From Thalassotalea euphylliae (GTDB lineage Bacteria; Pseudomonadota; Gammaproteobacteria; Enterobacterales; Alteromonadaceae): 64,000 bases of DNA. The stretch spans positions 2,790,001 to 2,854,000 of the forward strand of contig NZ_QUOV01000001.1 of assembly GCF_003390395.1 (NCBI RefSeq), given 5' to 3'. Of this stretch, positions 35,607 to 44,469 are shown piece by piece. A model generated the notes under the pieces. It ran no database searches. It saw only the letters and a program-made list of their open reading frames with translations, and was not told where the DNA came from. The position numbers were made by a program, and so were the translations under genes. Numbering within the stretch: the stretch's first letter is position 1; each line of letters begins with the position of its first letter.

Positions 35607-36445
35607 TGACTACAGGTATTAAAGCCGCCAGTATCGCAGGAAAAGATCGCTACCAGCAGATGTTTGATCGTTTAGCTGAACAAAATGAAGGGGCATTTGT
35701 GCCGTTCGTGACGCTTGGCGACCCAGGTAAAGCCCAATCAATTAAAGTGATCAAAGCGCTCATCGACGCTGGTGCGGATGCGCTAGAGCTAGGTATTCCG
35801 TTTTCAGACCCAAGTGCTGACGGTGTGGTCATTCAAATGGCAGGTATTCGCGCCCTTGCAGCGGGTATCACCACTGACGATTGCATTGATATTTTAAAAG
35901 AAATTCGCGCCTACGCACCGCAAGTGCCAATTGGCTTATTGCTTTACGGTAACTTAGTGTTCTCGCGCGGCATTTCACGTTTTTACGAAGAAATGAGTGA
36001 TGCTGGCGTTGATTCTATTTTGATTGCCGATGTGCCAATTCGAGAAAGCGCGCCATTTAGAAAAGCCGCTCGCGACAACGGTATTGCGCCAATCTTTATT
36101 GCGCCGCCAAACGCAACGCAAGCAACGTTAAAAGAAGTGGCTGCATTTAGCCAAGGCTACACTTATGTACTAGGCCGCGCAGGCGTAACAGGCGCAGAAA
36201 CCAAAGCGACGATGCCAGCGGATGACCTGATCAACAGCTTAACCGAGTTTAACGCGCCACCACCAGTACTAGGATTTGGTATTTCAGCACCTGAGCAAGT
36301 GGCTGCGGCCATTAAGTCAGGCGCAAAAGGTGCGATTAGTGGCTCTGCAACGGTGAAAATCATCGAGCAAAACCTCAATGATGAAGACAAAATGTTAGCT
36401 GAGCTAACTAGCTTTGTCTCTGCAATGAAGGCAGCGACTAAATAA
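35606..36445 (+). CDS. trpA: Tryptophan synthase alpha chain
   Basis: Cleaves indole-3-glycerol phosphate to indole. E61 and D72 in [15 protein letters not shown] are the catalytic pair; [13 protein letters not shown] and [10 protein letters not shown] are the other conserved segments. 279 residues, about normal with a short N-terminal extension. ATG overlaps the trpB stop (TAATG). Last gene of the operon; the terminator lies 230 bp further on, after a long palindrome. Confidence 0.97.
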   Translation: MTTGIKAASIAGKDRYQQMFDRLAEQNEGAFVPFVTLGDPGKAQSIKVIKALIDAGADALELGIPFSDPSADGVVIQMAGIRALAAGITTDDCIDILKEIRAYAPQVPIGLLLYGNLVFSRGISRFYEEMSDAGVDSILIADVPIRESAPFRKAARDNGIAPIFIAPPNATQATLKEVAAFSQGYTYVLGRAGVTGAETKATMPADDLINSLTEFNAPPPVLGFGISAPEQVAAAIKSGAKGAISGSATVKIIEQNLNDEDKMLAELTSFVSAMKAATK

Positions 36446-36469
36446 CCTCAGCTCTGGATAACTAATGTG

Positions 36470-36575
36470 CTTCTAGCGGTTATTTTTCCTGCTATCAGCG
36501 TTAAATTTACTTGCAATAGGCCAGCTATTGACGCGCAAATTCGCCTTGATATCAGAAAAAATTTCTCGCTAGAAG
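36470..36575. repeat. 106-bp near-perfect long palindrome
   Basis: A long inverted repeat in the 329-bp gap after trpA. The ends are CTTCTAGCG (36470-36478) and CGCTAGAAG (36567-36575); the centre is CAATAG (36514-36519), GCCAG, CTATTG (36525-36530). Between them the arms match well, for example ATTTTTCCTGCTATCA against the complement of TGATATCAGAAAAAAT (14 of 16). The whole 106 bp is symmetric about position 36522. It would form a ~50-bp imperfect hairpin. It resembles a short miniature element or intergenic palindromic repeat; no flanking direct repeat is clear. Confidence 0.85.
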
Positions 36576-36672
36576 GTAGTTGTAATTTTAAGTTTATGAA
36601 TTTATTGCTTATTCACTATTTCTTATCCAAACCTGAGGTTAAATAGGTTTAGATCCACTTGTACTGAACGCA

Positions 36673-36703
36673 AAAGAGGGCTTAGTTGCCCTCTTTTTTA
36701 TTC
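36673..36703 (+). terminator. Terminator of the trp operon
   Basis: A 9-bp stem AAAGAGGGC (36673-36681) / GCCCTCTTT (36688-36696) with a 6-nt loop and a T-run, after the long palindrome. Confidence 0.92.
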
Positions 36704-36774
36704 AACTTATTTTGCGACAACTTTTACGATAACTTTTTACGACAATACTGTCATAAAAAGTAACTAGCTTTATC

Positions 36775-37200
36775 CTATTGGCAGTTACCGCTTTCCAGCA
36801 GTTTTTCCGCCAGCGTTAAGAAAATTCTTGCCTGCCTCGCTTTTTCCGGGTTACCGGCATTTAAATCACGTGAACGTTGATTCATTTCTACGCGTAAGTC
36901 ACGACAGGATTCTGCACTATTCGGCGCTTCCCTAAATGCTAATTGGTCTTGAGCTTGGGCTAAGTCTTGATCGGAGATAGCGTCGCTATTATCAGCTACT
37001 TGTTCGGGAAATTGTGCCGTGTCGGCTTTTGATGTGATACCAGGCTGAACAAAAATAAGTTTGGCGTTCGGATTGTTCGGCATATCTGAATAATGCACGT
37101 TGCCGTCTTTATCCACCCAGCGATAAACTTCAGCAGATTGAAATGCTGCAACGCTTGCTGAAAGTGTCAAAAACATTAACACTAATAAACGGTTAGCCAA
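36775..37200 (-). CDS. DUF4124-domain periplasmic protein
   Basis: A secreted protein of about 141 residues. A signal peptide (ANRLLVLMFLTLSASVAA) is followed directly by the DUF4124 motif EVYRWVDKDGNVHYSDMPNN and a Gln/Asp-rich helical tail with two Cys (SCRDLR and the C-terminal GNCQ). I start at the TTG at 37200 because AAGGAG lies six bases upstream and puts the signal peptide first; an ATG at 37224 lacks a ribosome site. Function unknown; DUF4124 proteins are envelope proteins. The lipoprotein gene upstream on the same strand is 114 bp away. Confidence 0.8.
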   Translation of the reverse strand: MANRLLVLMFLTLSASVAAFQSAEVYRWVDKDGNVHYSDMPNNPNAKLIFVQPGITSKADTAQFPEQVADNSDAISDQDLAQAQDQLAFREAPNSAESCRDLRVEMNQRSRDLNAGNPEKARQARIFLTLAEKLLESGNCQ

Positions 37201-37313
37201 AACTTGCTCCTTGTTGTTCGCCATTTTGGTCAGTATAGCCCGAACATTGCTGTAAGCCAACTGTTCGAGCTTTGAGCAAATAATCACTGAAAAAATACGT
37301 AAATCACCAAACC

Positions 37314-38834
37314 CTAGGTTTGTGGTTTTTGATCGGCAAATGTCATTGTGTAGCCTGTTGCAGAGCTTTCATCATTGGTCAGAATCAGGTACTGCTCAGC
37401 GGAGTCTTCATCAAGCGTTAACGATTGAGTCGCTAATATCACATCACTACTATTCACTTGTGCAACCACATAGACCTGATAGGTATTGTTCAATAACAGC
37501 ATGCTTTCATTAGACGCATAGGCGATTGTGTCTTTGTACTCGGCAGTTTCTATAAGCTCGTCACTTCGCACAAAATAGACATTTACAGAGCCAAAATCCT
37601 CATCATCAATCAAATTCACAATATTCACATTGTGCTGGTAAATGCCTTGGTAACTACTGTTACTGACAACGAGCGAATTAATGGTTACGTCGATTTCATC
37701 GACAATGCCATCGCCATTTTCGTCAACATCGCCGTCACCGTCTTCGTCGACAAATTCTTCAGAGGCATAGAAGAAAACCGTTCTATCAGCATTTTCAGTT
37801 AAAGTCACCAAATGGTTTTTAAGCAATTGCTCGCTTGAATCAGGTAAAGTCAGCGCAAAGCTGTAATCACCATAGGCGGTTGCAATCGCATCACTAAACT
37901 GACCAATAGCCAAACTCTCAATTATCGCCTCTTGATCAGCGGTATCCATAAACAAATCAAATTCGCCTTCATAACTCGCCAACTGCTCTGTTAATTGGAT
38001 CGCGTTGTAGGCGCGAAAACGGGCAGTTGAGCCAAGTTGTTGATACTCAGTAGCACTGCTACTAGAGATCACATCGATAACAAAAGGCGTGCTATCAACA
38101 CCTAAATTTTCACGTACCGCTAACACATACTGAGAAGTGTATTGAAATGGCACCTCTTCCGACTGGAATAACACTTCATCACCACCATTTTCGGTGATAT
38201 AGAAAGTGTAATCGTCTTGAACTAGTTTGTGATTGATCGTCAGCTCTGTATAGGCACTGCTATCAAGCAGCTCAGCTTCATTGAAGGTTTCACTACTTTT
38301 CGACACGTATACATCCAGATTGTCAAAATTTGCATGTAGGTTTAGCACGCGTAAATTGAATAAGTCGTCAGTGCTATCGTCTTCATCATCAACGATCGGA
38401 ATGTTGTAGCTTAGAATACTTGGAGCAGTTATATCCCCTGCTAACACCAAGAAATTAATCATATCGCTTTCAATCGCGATTTCTTGCTCATAAATAATGG
38501 TCAAATCATCATGGTCATTACTATCTTCACTTTGCCAACCTAAATCGACAAAAAAGCTATCTGTGGGCAATTCGTTTCGACTACTGACATTGGTAAAATC
38601 TACCGCTGTGTATGTACGTTCTATTTCATCATCGTTAACTTCTTCAGGATCTTCATCAACCGTCATGTAGATAGCTGGCGCGTTTGCTGATGCATTGTAA
38701 AGCTGGATGTAGCCTATGTCTGAGCTATCATCAGAGCTTGAACCACAAGCACTAAGCAAGAATAAACTGGAGAGAATTGATAAGCCTGAACGGGCTTTAA
38801 CAAGTTGAGGCGCAGGCAAAAAATTGGAAAGCAT
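37314..38834 (-). CDS. DUF4397-like acidic lipoprotein
   Basis: A 506-residue outer-membrane or surface lipoprotein: the lipobox LLSAC places the acylated Cys at residue 30, followed by GSSSDDSSD. Repeats of the DUF4397 type (YIQLYNASANAPAIYMTVD; LRVLNLHANFDNLDVYVS; ARFRAYNAIQ) indicate beta-sandwich domains. Between about 368 and 390 lies DEDGDGDVDENGDGIVDEID, which looks like a calcium-binding Asp loop. The protein is strongly acidic. AAAGGATG precedes the ATG. Probably calcium-dependent adhesion or structural role (inference). Confidence 0.8.
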   Translation of the reverse strand: MLSNFLPAPQLVKARSGLSILSSLFLLSACGSSSDDSSDIGYIQLYNASANAPAIYMTVDEDPEEVNDDEIERTYTAVDFTNVSSRNELPTDSFFVDLGWQSEDSNDHDDLTIIYEQEIAIESDMINFLVLAGDITAPSILSYNIPIVDDEDDSTDDLFNLRVLNLHANFDNLDVYVSKSSETFNEAELLDSSAYTELTINHKLVQDDYTFYITENGGDEVLFQSEEVPFQYTSQYVLAVRENLGVDSTPFVIDVISSSSATEYQQLGSTARFRAYNAIQLTEQLASYEGEFDLFMDTADQEAIIESLAIGQFSDAIATAYGDYSFALTLPDSSEQLLKNHLVTLTENADRTVFFYASEEFVDEDGDGDVDENGDGIVDEIDVTINSLVVSNSSYQGIYQHNVNIVNLIDDEDFGSVNVYFVRSDELIETAEYKDTIAYASNESMLLLNNTYQVYVVAQVNSSDVILATQSLTLDEDSAEQYLILTNDESSATGYTMTFADQKPQT

Positions 38835-39015
38835 ATGTCATCCTTTTGTCGTTATTAATACGCAGTTAGCACAAGCGAATATTCGCTGTTAAATGCACTT
38901 AATAGAGTGAGAGGATTTAGCTTAGTTCCAGAGGTTTGCCCTACTTTACATAGCTTTACGCTTCTTTACGTCACTGGTAAATTACACTTATAAAAACTCT
39001 CTATAGGAAACTCGA

Positions 39016-39363
39016 ATGCCGCATTTTGTGATTGAATGCTCGAAAAACATTACTGAACTTGTTGAGGAAACTGAGTTAAATCTGGCTGTTCATCAAGTTG
39101 CCGCCGCTAGTGAGCTATTTACCCTAGGTGACATTAAGGTGAGAACCAACAGCTACAGTACATATTTAGTTGGCGGCACCGAAACAGGGAGCTTTATTCA
39201 TGTTTTCGCCAACATCATGCAAGGTCGAACGGTCGAGCAGAAAGCGGCGCTGTCAAAAGCGGTGGTAGAGCGCCTCACTGAACTGTTGCCCAGTGTTTCT
39301 AACATTGCCATGAATGTTAATGATTTTGAGAAGGCGAGCTATTGCAATAAAGCTATGCTTTAA
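39016..39363 (+). CDS. 5-carboxymethyl-2-hydroxymuconate isomerase-family protein
   Basis: A small tautomerase-superfamily protein (115 residues) starting MPHFVIECS; after Met removal the Pro is the catalytic base. The pattern of MPHFxIEYS at the start and VRTNSYSTYLVGG in the middle matches the CHMI family of aromatic breakdown. No homoprotocatechuate genes are near, so the true substrate may differ. AGGAAAC precedes the ATG. Confidence 0.88.
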   Translation: MPHFVIECSKNITELVEETELNLAVHQVAAASELFTLGDIKVRTNSYSTYLVGGTETGSFIHVFANIMQGRTVEQKAALSKAVVERLTELLPSVSNIAMNVNDFEKASYCNKAML

Positions 39364-39430
39364 TTGTTTTGCGACACGACGAAAAAAATTACTAGAAAAA
39401 CACAATGAGAAAACAACAAGGATCAAAAGG

Positions 39431-39616
39431 ATGACACATCAAACTAGCACTTCAATAAAAAAATTAATCAGCATTAGCCTGTTAGCGCTATTTGTCTCGG
39501 CCTGTGCACCTGAAGTCGGCAGCGAAAAGTGGTGCAAACAAATGAGCGAAAAACCTAAAGGCGATTGGACCGCAACTGAAGCAAAAGACTACGCCAAGCA
39601 TTGTGTGTTTAATTAA
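39431..39616 (+). CDS. DUF3012-family small lipoprotein
   Basis: A 61-residue lipoprotein: SIKKLISISLLALFVSAC is a signal peptide with lipobox (FVSAC), then APEVGSEKWCKQMSEKPKGDWTATEAKDYAKHCVF, which is the whole DUF3012 domain with two Cys likely in a disulfide. I start at the ATG at 39431 (AAAAGG directly before) rather than the earlier in-frame ATG that overlaps the CHMI gene. Function unknown. Confidence 0.88.
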   Translation: MTHQTSTSIKKLISISLLALFVSACAPEVGSEKWCKQMSEKPKGDWTATEAKDYAKHCVFN

Positions 39617-39639
39617 CCTTTTCTGATAACAAATGGAAA

Positions 39640-39694
39640 AACACTAGCTTTAGTTGCTTAGTTGCTTAGTTGCTTAGTTGCTAAAGTTAGTGTT
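39640..39694. repeat. Hairpin whose loop is an 8-bp tandem repeat
   Basis: Arms AACACTAGCTTTAG (39640-39653) and CTAAAGTTAGTGTT (39681-39694) match at 13 of 14. The loop and arm ends hold four perfect copies of TAGTTGCT (39651-39682). The rest of the ~309-bp gap to the TonB receptor holds only the operator-like palindrome at 39818. Confidence 0.8.
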
Positions 39695-39817
39695 GGCAAA
39701 GCCTACTAATCAATCTATTCCAACCGCCACTTTCATTGAGTTTTTAGCCTTTTTATTGCGCTAAAACAAAGAAAAAATCCTCGCCCACTCATTTGCCGTA
39801 TTTGCGTTAGTAAATTC

Positions 39818-39834
39818 TGCGACATATTGTCGCA
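39818..39834. promoter_or_regulatory. Operator-like palindrome upstream of TonB receptor
   Basis: TGCGACATATTGTCGCA has perfect 7-bp arms around TAT, ~92 bp before the receptor start. The regulator is not known to me; it does not fit Fur, Zur, FNR or CueR sites. Confidence 0.45.
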
Positions 39835-39925
39835 CTTGCCACTTTTCCTTTGCTAACAGCAGTTTAGCCAAAGACAATAAGATCAAATTCTAAACCTACT
39901 ATAGTCAAGTTGAGCTAACCTCGTT

Positions 39926-42064
39926 ATGTCATGCTGCAATAGAAATTCTTATGATCTTTACAACAAACCTGTCAACCCAATTACCAAATCAATCATGCTT
40001 GCTGGTTTGATGCTAGCCAGCACTTCAGCCGTAGCTTATGCCGACGATAATATTGAAAAAATTGACGCACTGGAAGTGATCACCATTAGCCATCAACGTC
40101 ATGGCTTAGAGGAGCATTCAGCGATTGCAAAAGGCAGTACCAGCGTGCCTGATTTAGCGAACTGGCTAGCTTCCGTGCCCGGTGCCAATATCAACCGCAA
40201 TGGGCCAGTCACGGGGGTTGCCCAGTATCGTGGCTTATTTGGTGATCGTGTCGCTACGACGATTGACGGTCATCCGATCATAGGCGCAGGCCCAAATGCC
40301 ATGGATACGCCGCTGAGCTATTCAACACCTTTGATTGTTGACGCACTAACCGTTTACCGCGGCGTCGCACCTGTTTCTGCGGCAATTGATACGCTTGGCG
40401 GGGCAGTGCAAGTGAAAATGCGTAAAGCGGATATCAGCCAACAACAGCAATTAGAGATGTCGGGCGATTTGCAACTGGGATATCGCAGTAACAATAAAGC
40501 AGAAACTGGCGCCGGTGTTATTAATCTTAGCCAAGGCAATTGGGGCGCTATGCTCTTTGCCAATGTGCAACAAGCTGATGATATGGAAACAGGTAGTGGC
40601 AAAGACATTAGCCCGACTGAGTTTCAAAAGCGTCAGTTTGGTGGCGATTTTCGTTTTAATAATGGCAATGAAAATATCGGCCTCACCTATCACTACTTAG
40701 ATACGCAAAATTCAGGCACGCCCGCCCTACCAATGGATATTGAATATATTTTTAGTCACCGTGTTAGCTTAGATGGCGGCTTTAGCTTGGCTAATTGGCA
40801 AATAAACTGGCAGTTGGGTTATTTAGATGCCGATCACAAGATGACTAATTTCTTGCTCAGACAAAACAACAACCCTATGCGTCATCGCCGTAATCACGCT
40901 GAATCTGAAACGATTGACGTTAAGTTTAGCGCCGAGCAACCCTTTAGTTTTGGCGACCTCACCTTAGGTATTGATGGCTATTTTGCCGAGCATGATTCAT
41001 TTATTTCTAACCCCAACAATGCCATGTTCTTTGTTAATAACTTTAATCAAGTGGAAGATAATCGCTATGGCATATTCGCCGAGTTAGTGACAAAGCTTGC
41101 CAACAGTGAGATTAGCTACGGCTTGCGCTTAAAACGAGCAGAGGCTGATGCGGGTAATGTCTCAACATCGATGGCAGCTATGCCAATGCCAGCCATGCTA
41201 TTAAATCGCTTCAACAATGCAGATCGCAGTGTCAGCGAAACCGATCTTGATCTCGCCATTAACAGTGAAACGCGACTGACTAATAATCTGTCGCTGTCAG
41301 CTGGTATTGGCGTAAAAACGCGTGCCCCGTCATATCAAGAGCGCTATTTGTGGCTGCCGATGGAGGCTACCGCTGGCCTGGCGGACGGTCGCACTTATAT
41401 TGGCAATATCAATCTCGATTCAGAGCAAGCCTATCAACTGGATTTAGGTCTAAACTACCTTGATCAACAACTCTCTATTAGCCCTCATATCTTTTATCAA
41501 CGCATTGATGACTATATTCAAGGCACGCCTCTGCCAATGACAGAAATGGCCGCGCTTATGGTGGCACAGATGATGGCAGGCGATTCAAATCCACTGCAGT
41601 TTACCAATGTGGATGCCAAGTTGTATGGGGCAGATATCAATTGGCAATACAAGTTTAATGAACATTGGCAAGTATCAGGCATTGCCAGCTATGTGCGAGG
41701 CGAGCGCCGTGATATTGATGACGAACTTTATCGCATTGCGCCGCTCAATGGCCAAATCACAGTCAGTTACCAAGGCACTGACTTTAACACGAACCTAACA
41801 TTGGTCGCGGTTGCCAGCCAAAATAAGGTATCTAACACTAACCTAGAGCAAACCAGCTCAGGCTATGGCTTGGTCAACCTAGACGCTCAGTATTTCGTTA
41901 ACACGTCACTGACCCTTAAAGCAGGAATTGATAATGTATTGGATAAAGATTATCGCAGTCATTTAAGTGGTTATAACCGAGTGCAAGGGAGTGATATTCC
42001 GGTCGGCCAACGGGTACCCGGAGAAGGTGTGAGCGCTTGGCTAGAAGCGAGTTACTCGTTCTAA
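39926..42064 (+). CDS. TonB-dependent copper receptor-like protein (OprC/NosA type)
   Basis: A 712-residue outer-membrane transporter: signal peptide to about 39, plug domain (about 60-165) with DLANWLASVPGANINRNG and VAQYRGLFGDRV, then a 22-strand barrel ending in EASYSF. The plug segment IIGAGPNAMDTPLSY lines up with the copper-binding CPxxM motif of OprC/NosA; here G122 replaces the Cys while M126 is kept. Met-rich loops occur (MAAMPMPAML, and MTEMAALMVAQMMAG). Probable copper or metal-chelate uptake. Weak ribosome site; a terminator follows. Confidence 0.85.
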   Translation: MSCCNRNSYDLYNKPVNPITKSIMLAGLMLASTSAVAYADDNIEKIDALEVITISHQRHGLEEHSAIAKGSTSVPDLANWLASVPGANINRNGPVTGVAQYRGLFGDRVATTIDGHPIIGAGPNAMDTPLSYSTPLIVDALTVYRGVAPVSAAIDTLGGAVQVKMRKADISQQQQLEMSGDLQLGYRSNNKAETGAGVINLSQGNWGAMLFANVQQADDMETGSGKDISPTEFQKRQFGGDFRFNNGNENIGLTYHYLDTQNSGTPALPMDIEYIFSHRVSLDGGFSLANWQINWQLGYLDADHKMTNFLLRQNNNPMRHRRNHAESETIDVKFSAEQPFSFGDLTLGIDGYFAEHDSFISNPNNAMFFVNNFNQVEDNRYGIFAELVTKLANSEISYGLRLKRAEADAGNVSTSMAAMPMPAMLLNRFNNADRSVSETDLDLAINSETRLTNNLSLSAGIGVKTRAPSYQERYLWLPMEATAGLADGRTYIGNINLDSEQAYQLDLGLNYLDQQLSISPHIFYQRIDDYIQGTPLPMTEMAALMVAQMMAGDSNPLQFTNVDAKLYGADINWQYKFNEHWQVSGIASYVRGERRDIDDELYRIAPLNGQITVSYQGTDFNTNLTLVAVASQNKVSNTNLEQTSSGYGLVNLDAQYFVNTSLTLKAGIDNVLDKDYRSHLSGYNRVQGSDIPVGQRVPGEGVSAWLEASYSF

Positions 42065-42085
42065 ACTTACTTTAACTACCTTATT

Positions 42086-42145
42086 AATTAGCTCAGCCTG
42101 AACGAACTCAATTGATTCAGCTGAGCTAATTACTTTTAATTTTTC
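42086..42145 (+). terminator. Probable terminator of the TonB receptor gene
   Basis: AATTAGCTCAGCCTGAA (42086-42102) pairs with TTCAGCTGAGCTAATT (42116-42131), a 16-bp stem with one bulge and a 13-nt loop, followed by ACTTTTAATTTTTC. Confidence 0.75.
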
Positions 42146-42291
42146 AATATGGCTATCAAGCCAGTGACTTATCCACTCCCAAACCTCTTCCTACAGCACC
42201 CTGTAAACAAAAACCCTTGCCAAATCACTCAACTGATTTAAGCTAAGTTTTCTTGTCTAAAAAATAACAACCAAAACAATAGGCTTAGCGC

Positions 42292-42771
42292 ATGGCAAAC
42301 AATACGACAGACATTTCTCTGGCTGAAAATGAACAAGCCATTGATCCACGTAAACTCAGTGGTTTAGAGCTGCTTACCGCTTTAATTAACCAGCAAGTGC
42401 CACCACCTAGCATTGCCAATACGATGGGCGTTTATTTAGTTGAAGTGCGCGAGGGCTATGTAAAATTTGAAGCGACTGCCTCAGCACAGCATTTAAATCC
42501 GATGGGCGGCGTGCATGGCGGCTTTGCCTGCACGGCGCTTGATTCAGCAACGGGCTGCGCAATTCATACCATGCTCAAGCCGGGGGAAGGCTACGGCACT
42601 ATCGACATTAACGTAAAGATGATGCGCCCTATCCCAGTGGGTAAAACTCTTTATGCGGAAAGTCAGGTGATCAATATGTCAAAATCACTGGGCGTGTCAG
42701 AAGGCAAGTTAGTGGATGATGAGGGTAAGCTCTATGCATATGCTTCTTGCACTTGCAAAATCATCAGATAG
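42292..42771 (+). CDS. PaaI-family hotdog-fold thioesterase
   Basis: A 159-residue acyl-CoA thioesterase. The hotdog core has NPMGGVHGGFACTALDSATGCA (about 75-96), with the conserved HGG and Asp, then GYGTIDINVKMMRPIPVGKTL. Substrate probably an aryl- or short-chain acyl-CoA. It precedes an enoyl-CoA hydratase by 120 bp on the same strand, and both act on CoA thioesters. Confidence 0.9.
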   Translation: MANNTTDISLAENEQAIDPRKLSGLELLTALINQQVPPPSIANTMGVYLVEVREGYVKFEATASAQHLNPMGGVHGGFACTALDSATGCAIHTMLKPGEGYGTIDINVKMMRPIPVGKTLYAESQVINMSKSLGVSEGKLVDDEGKLYAYASCTCKIIR

Positions 42772-42810
42772 TTCACTTGTTGCTAGCATCTAACTAAATA
42801 ACTGCATAGC

Positions 42811-42858
42811 TACGTAATTAAATTGTTACGTAATTAAATTGCTACGTGATTAAATTGC
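42811..42858. repeat. 16-bp tandem repeat, three copies
   Basis: TACGTAATTAAATTGT, TACGTAATTAAATTGC and TACGTGATTAAATTGC follow each other at 42811-42826, 42827-42842 and 42843-42858, about 35 bp before the enoyl-CoA hydratase start. AT-rich; could affect promoter strength. Confidence 0.92.
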
Positions 42859-42892
42859 AACATAAGCAAAACTACATTTCCTAACGAGTATC

Positions 42893-43858
42893 ATGAGTAT
42901 TCAAGTTCACAGCCATATCGCTAATCATATTGCGACCATTGCTTTTACCAGCCCTGAGCACCACTTTATGACTCTTGAGCTGCTAGAGGCTATTCAAACA
43001 GCTTTAGCTAAAGTAGCGCGCGACCCGCAAGTACGCGTGATCATCTTGACGAACTCAACGCCCGGCTATTTTATTACTCATTACTCGCTAGATGAAATCA
43101 ATCAGCACATGCAGCAAGTGAGAAAAATCAAAGCACTAACCGGCCCCTTGTTCCCTCTATCCGTTCGTCTAGTCATGGCAATGTCAAAAGCCATCGTACG
43201 CCTTGATCGCTTTTCCTCTTTGCGAAATGTTATTAACCGCGCTGCAAAACATAACTTTATTGAAACGACACTGACTTATGCACGAGTGAATCGCTTTTTA
43301 CAGCAAGTAAGAAATAGTCAAAAACCAGTGATCGCGTCGATTGGTGGCAATGCGCAAGGCTTTGGTATGGAGCTAGCGATGGCTTGCGATTTTCGCGTGA
43401 TGGCAAAAGGTGATTACTACCTTGGCCAGATTGAATCACTCATCGGCTTAATGCCGGGCTCGGGTGGTATGCATAGTCTTGCAAGACTAATAGGTGAAGC
43501 CAAAGCAATCGAACTATGCATGTTAGGTAGCCGTTTAACCGCTGATGAGGCAGAGCAGTTAGGGCTTATCTATCAAGCCGTTGATGAAACTGAATTAGTC
43601 GAGGCCAGTGGGCAACTTGCCGCGAAACTCGCAAATAAATCGCCGTTATCGATTAGCTATATCAAGCGAGGTATTCACAAAGGACATGACCAAAGCTTTA
43701 GCCAAGCGCTAGCACAAGATGAAGTCGCTTTTGTTGATACCGCCAGCACTGACCAAGCGGCAAAGGCTTATCAACACCAGCGCGCTAGCTTGGCTCAAGG
43801 GAAAACAATAAATACAGCGTTTGACCATCAAGAAATTAGCGATATTAACGAGAAGTAA
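42893..43858 (+). CDS. Enoyl-CoA hydratase/isomerase-family protein
   Basis: A crotonase-fold protein of 321 residues. The oxyanion and CoA-binding segments are visible: GNAQGFGMELAMACDFRVMA (about 150-169) and LGQIESLIGLMPGSGGMHSLARLIG, with E at the usual catalytic position. An insert of about 45 residues (about 80-125) lies before the core, which is longer than for typical enoyl-CoA hydratases. The exact reaction is not clear. Convergent with the DJ-1 gene, 5 bp apart. Confidence 0.88.
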   Translation: MSIQVHSHIANHIATIAFTSPEHHFMTLELLEAIQTALAKVARDPQVRVIILTNSTPGYFITHYSLDEINQHMQQVRKIKALTGPLFPLSVRLVMAMSKAIVRLDRFSSLRNVINRAAKHNFIETTLTYARVNRFLQQVRNSQKPVIASIGGNAQGFGMELAMACDFRVMAKGDYYLGQIESLIGLMPGSGGMHSLARLIGEAKAIELCMLGSRLTADEAEQLGLIYQAVDETELVEASGQLAAKLANKSPLSISYIKRGIHKGHDQSFSQALAQDEVAFVDTASTDQAAKAYQHQRASLAQGKTINTAFDHQEISDINEK

Positions 43859-43863
43859 CTAAC

Positions 43864-44469
43864 CTATGGTGTCTTTGCCCGTTCAAACTCCATCTGCCGA
43901 GCGGTACGTGCTGCAAGCGTAACACCTTCATTACCACATTCTTTGTTTTGCAGCGCAAGTTCAATTAGTCGAAAACTCATATCAATGCCAGCAGAAATAC
44001 CTGCTGAGGTAAGGATATTACCTTGCTCGACCCAGCGAACACTTTCTTGCACGGTAAGGCTGGGAAATAAGGCGCTCAACTCGCCAATATCTTGCCAATG
44101 GGTCGTTACTTGATGGTTAGTAACCACATGAGCTTGTGCCAGTAAAAAAGCACCTGTGCAGACCGAAGCGGTGAACTTTACTAGCTTGTGTTGGTGTGAA
44201 ATCCAATCAATCACATTCTGCTTTTGCATCTCGTCGTTATGAACACCGCCGACAACAATAAGAATATCTAGCTTAGGATGATTATCAATACTGTATTGAC
44301 TCATCACTTGATAACCCGCACGAGCCGTCACCAAGCCGCCCTGTTCACTAATCAAGAACGTATTAAATACTGGCTTATCGCTAATGCGCTCGGCAGTGGT
44401 AAAGACTTCAAACGGGCCAGTAAAGTCCAGTACCTCTGCGTTATCATAAATATAAATACCAATGTTCAA
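43864..44469 (-). CDS. DJ-1/PfpI-family protein (isonitrile hydratase-like)
   Basis: A stand-alone DJ-1/PfpI domain of 201 residues. D15 in EVLDFTGPFEVF and the nucleophile C104 in ASVCTGAFLLAQA match the InhA-type isonitrile hydratases and the N-terminal part of GlxA regulators. It has no AraC domain, unlike the gene at 3296. A strong AGGAGGT lies before the ATG. Substrate unknown. Confidence 0.88.
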   Translation of the reverse strand: MNIGIYIYDNAEVLDFTGPFEVFTTAERISDKPVFNTFLISEQGGLVTARAGYQVMSQYSIDNHPKLDILIVVGGVHNDEMQKQNVIDWISHQHKLVKFTASVCTGAFLLAQAHVVTNHQVTTHWQDIGELSALFPSLTVQESVRWVEQGNILTSAGISAGIDMSFRLIELALQNKECGNEGVTLAARTARQMEFERAKTP

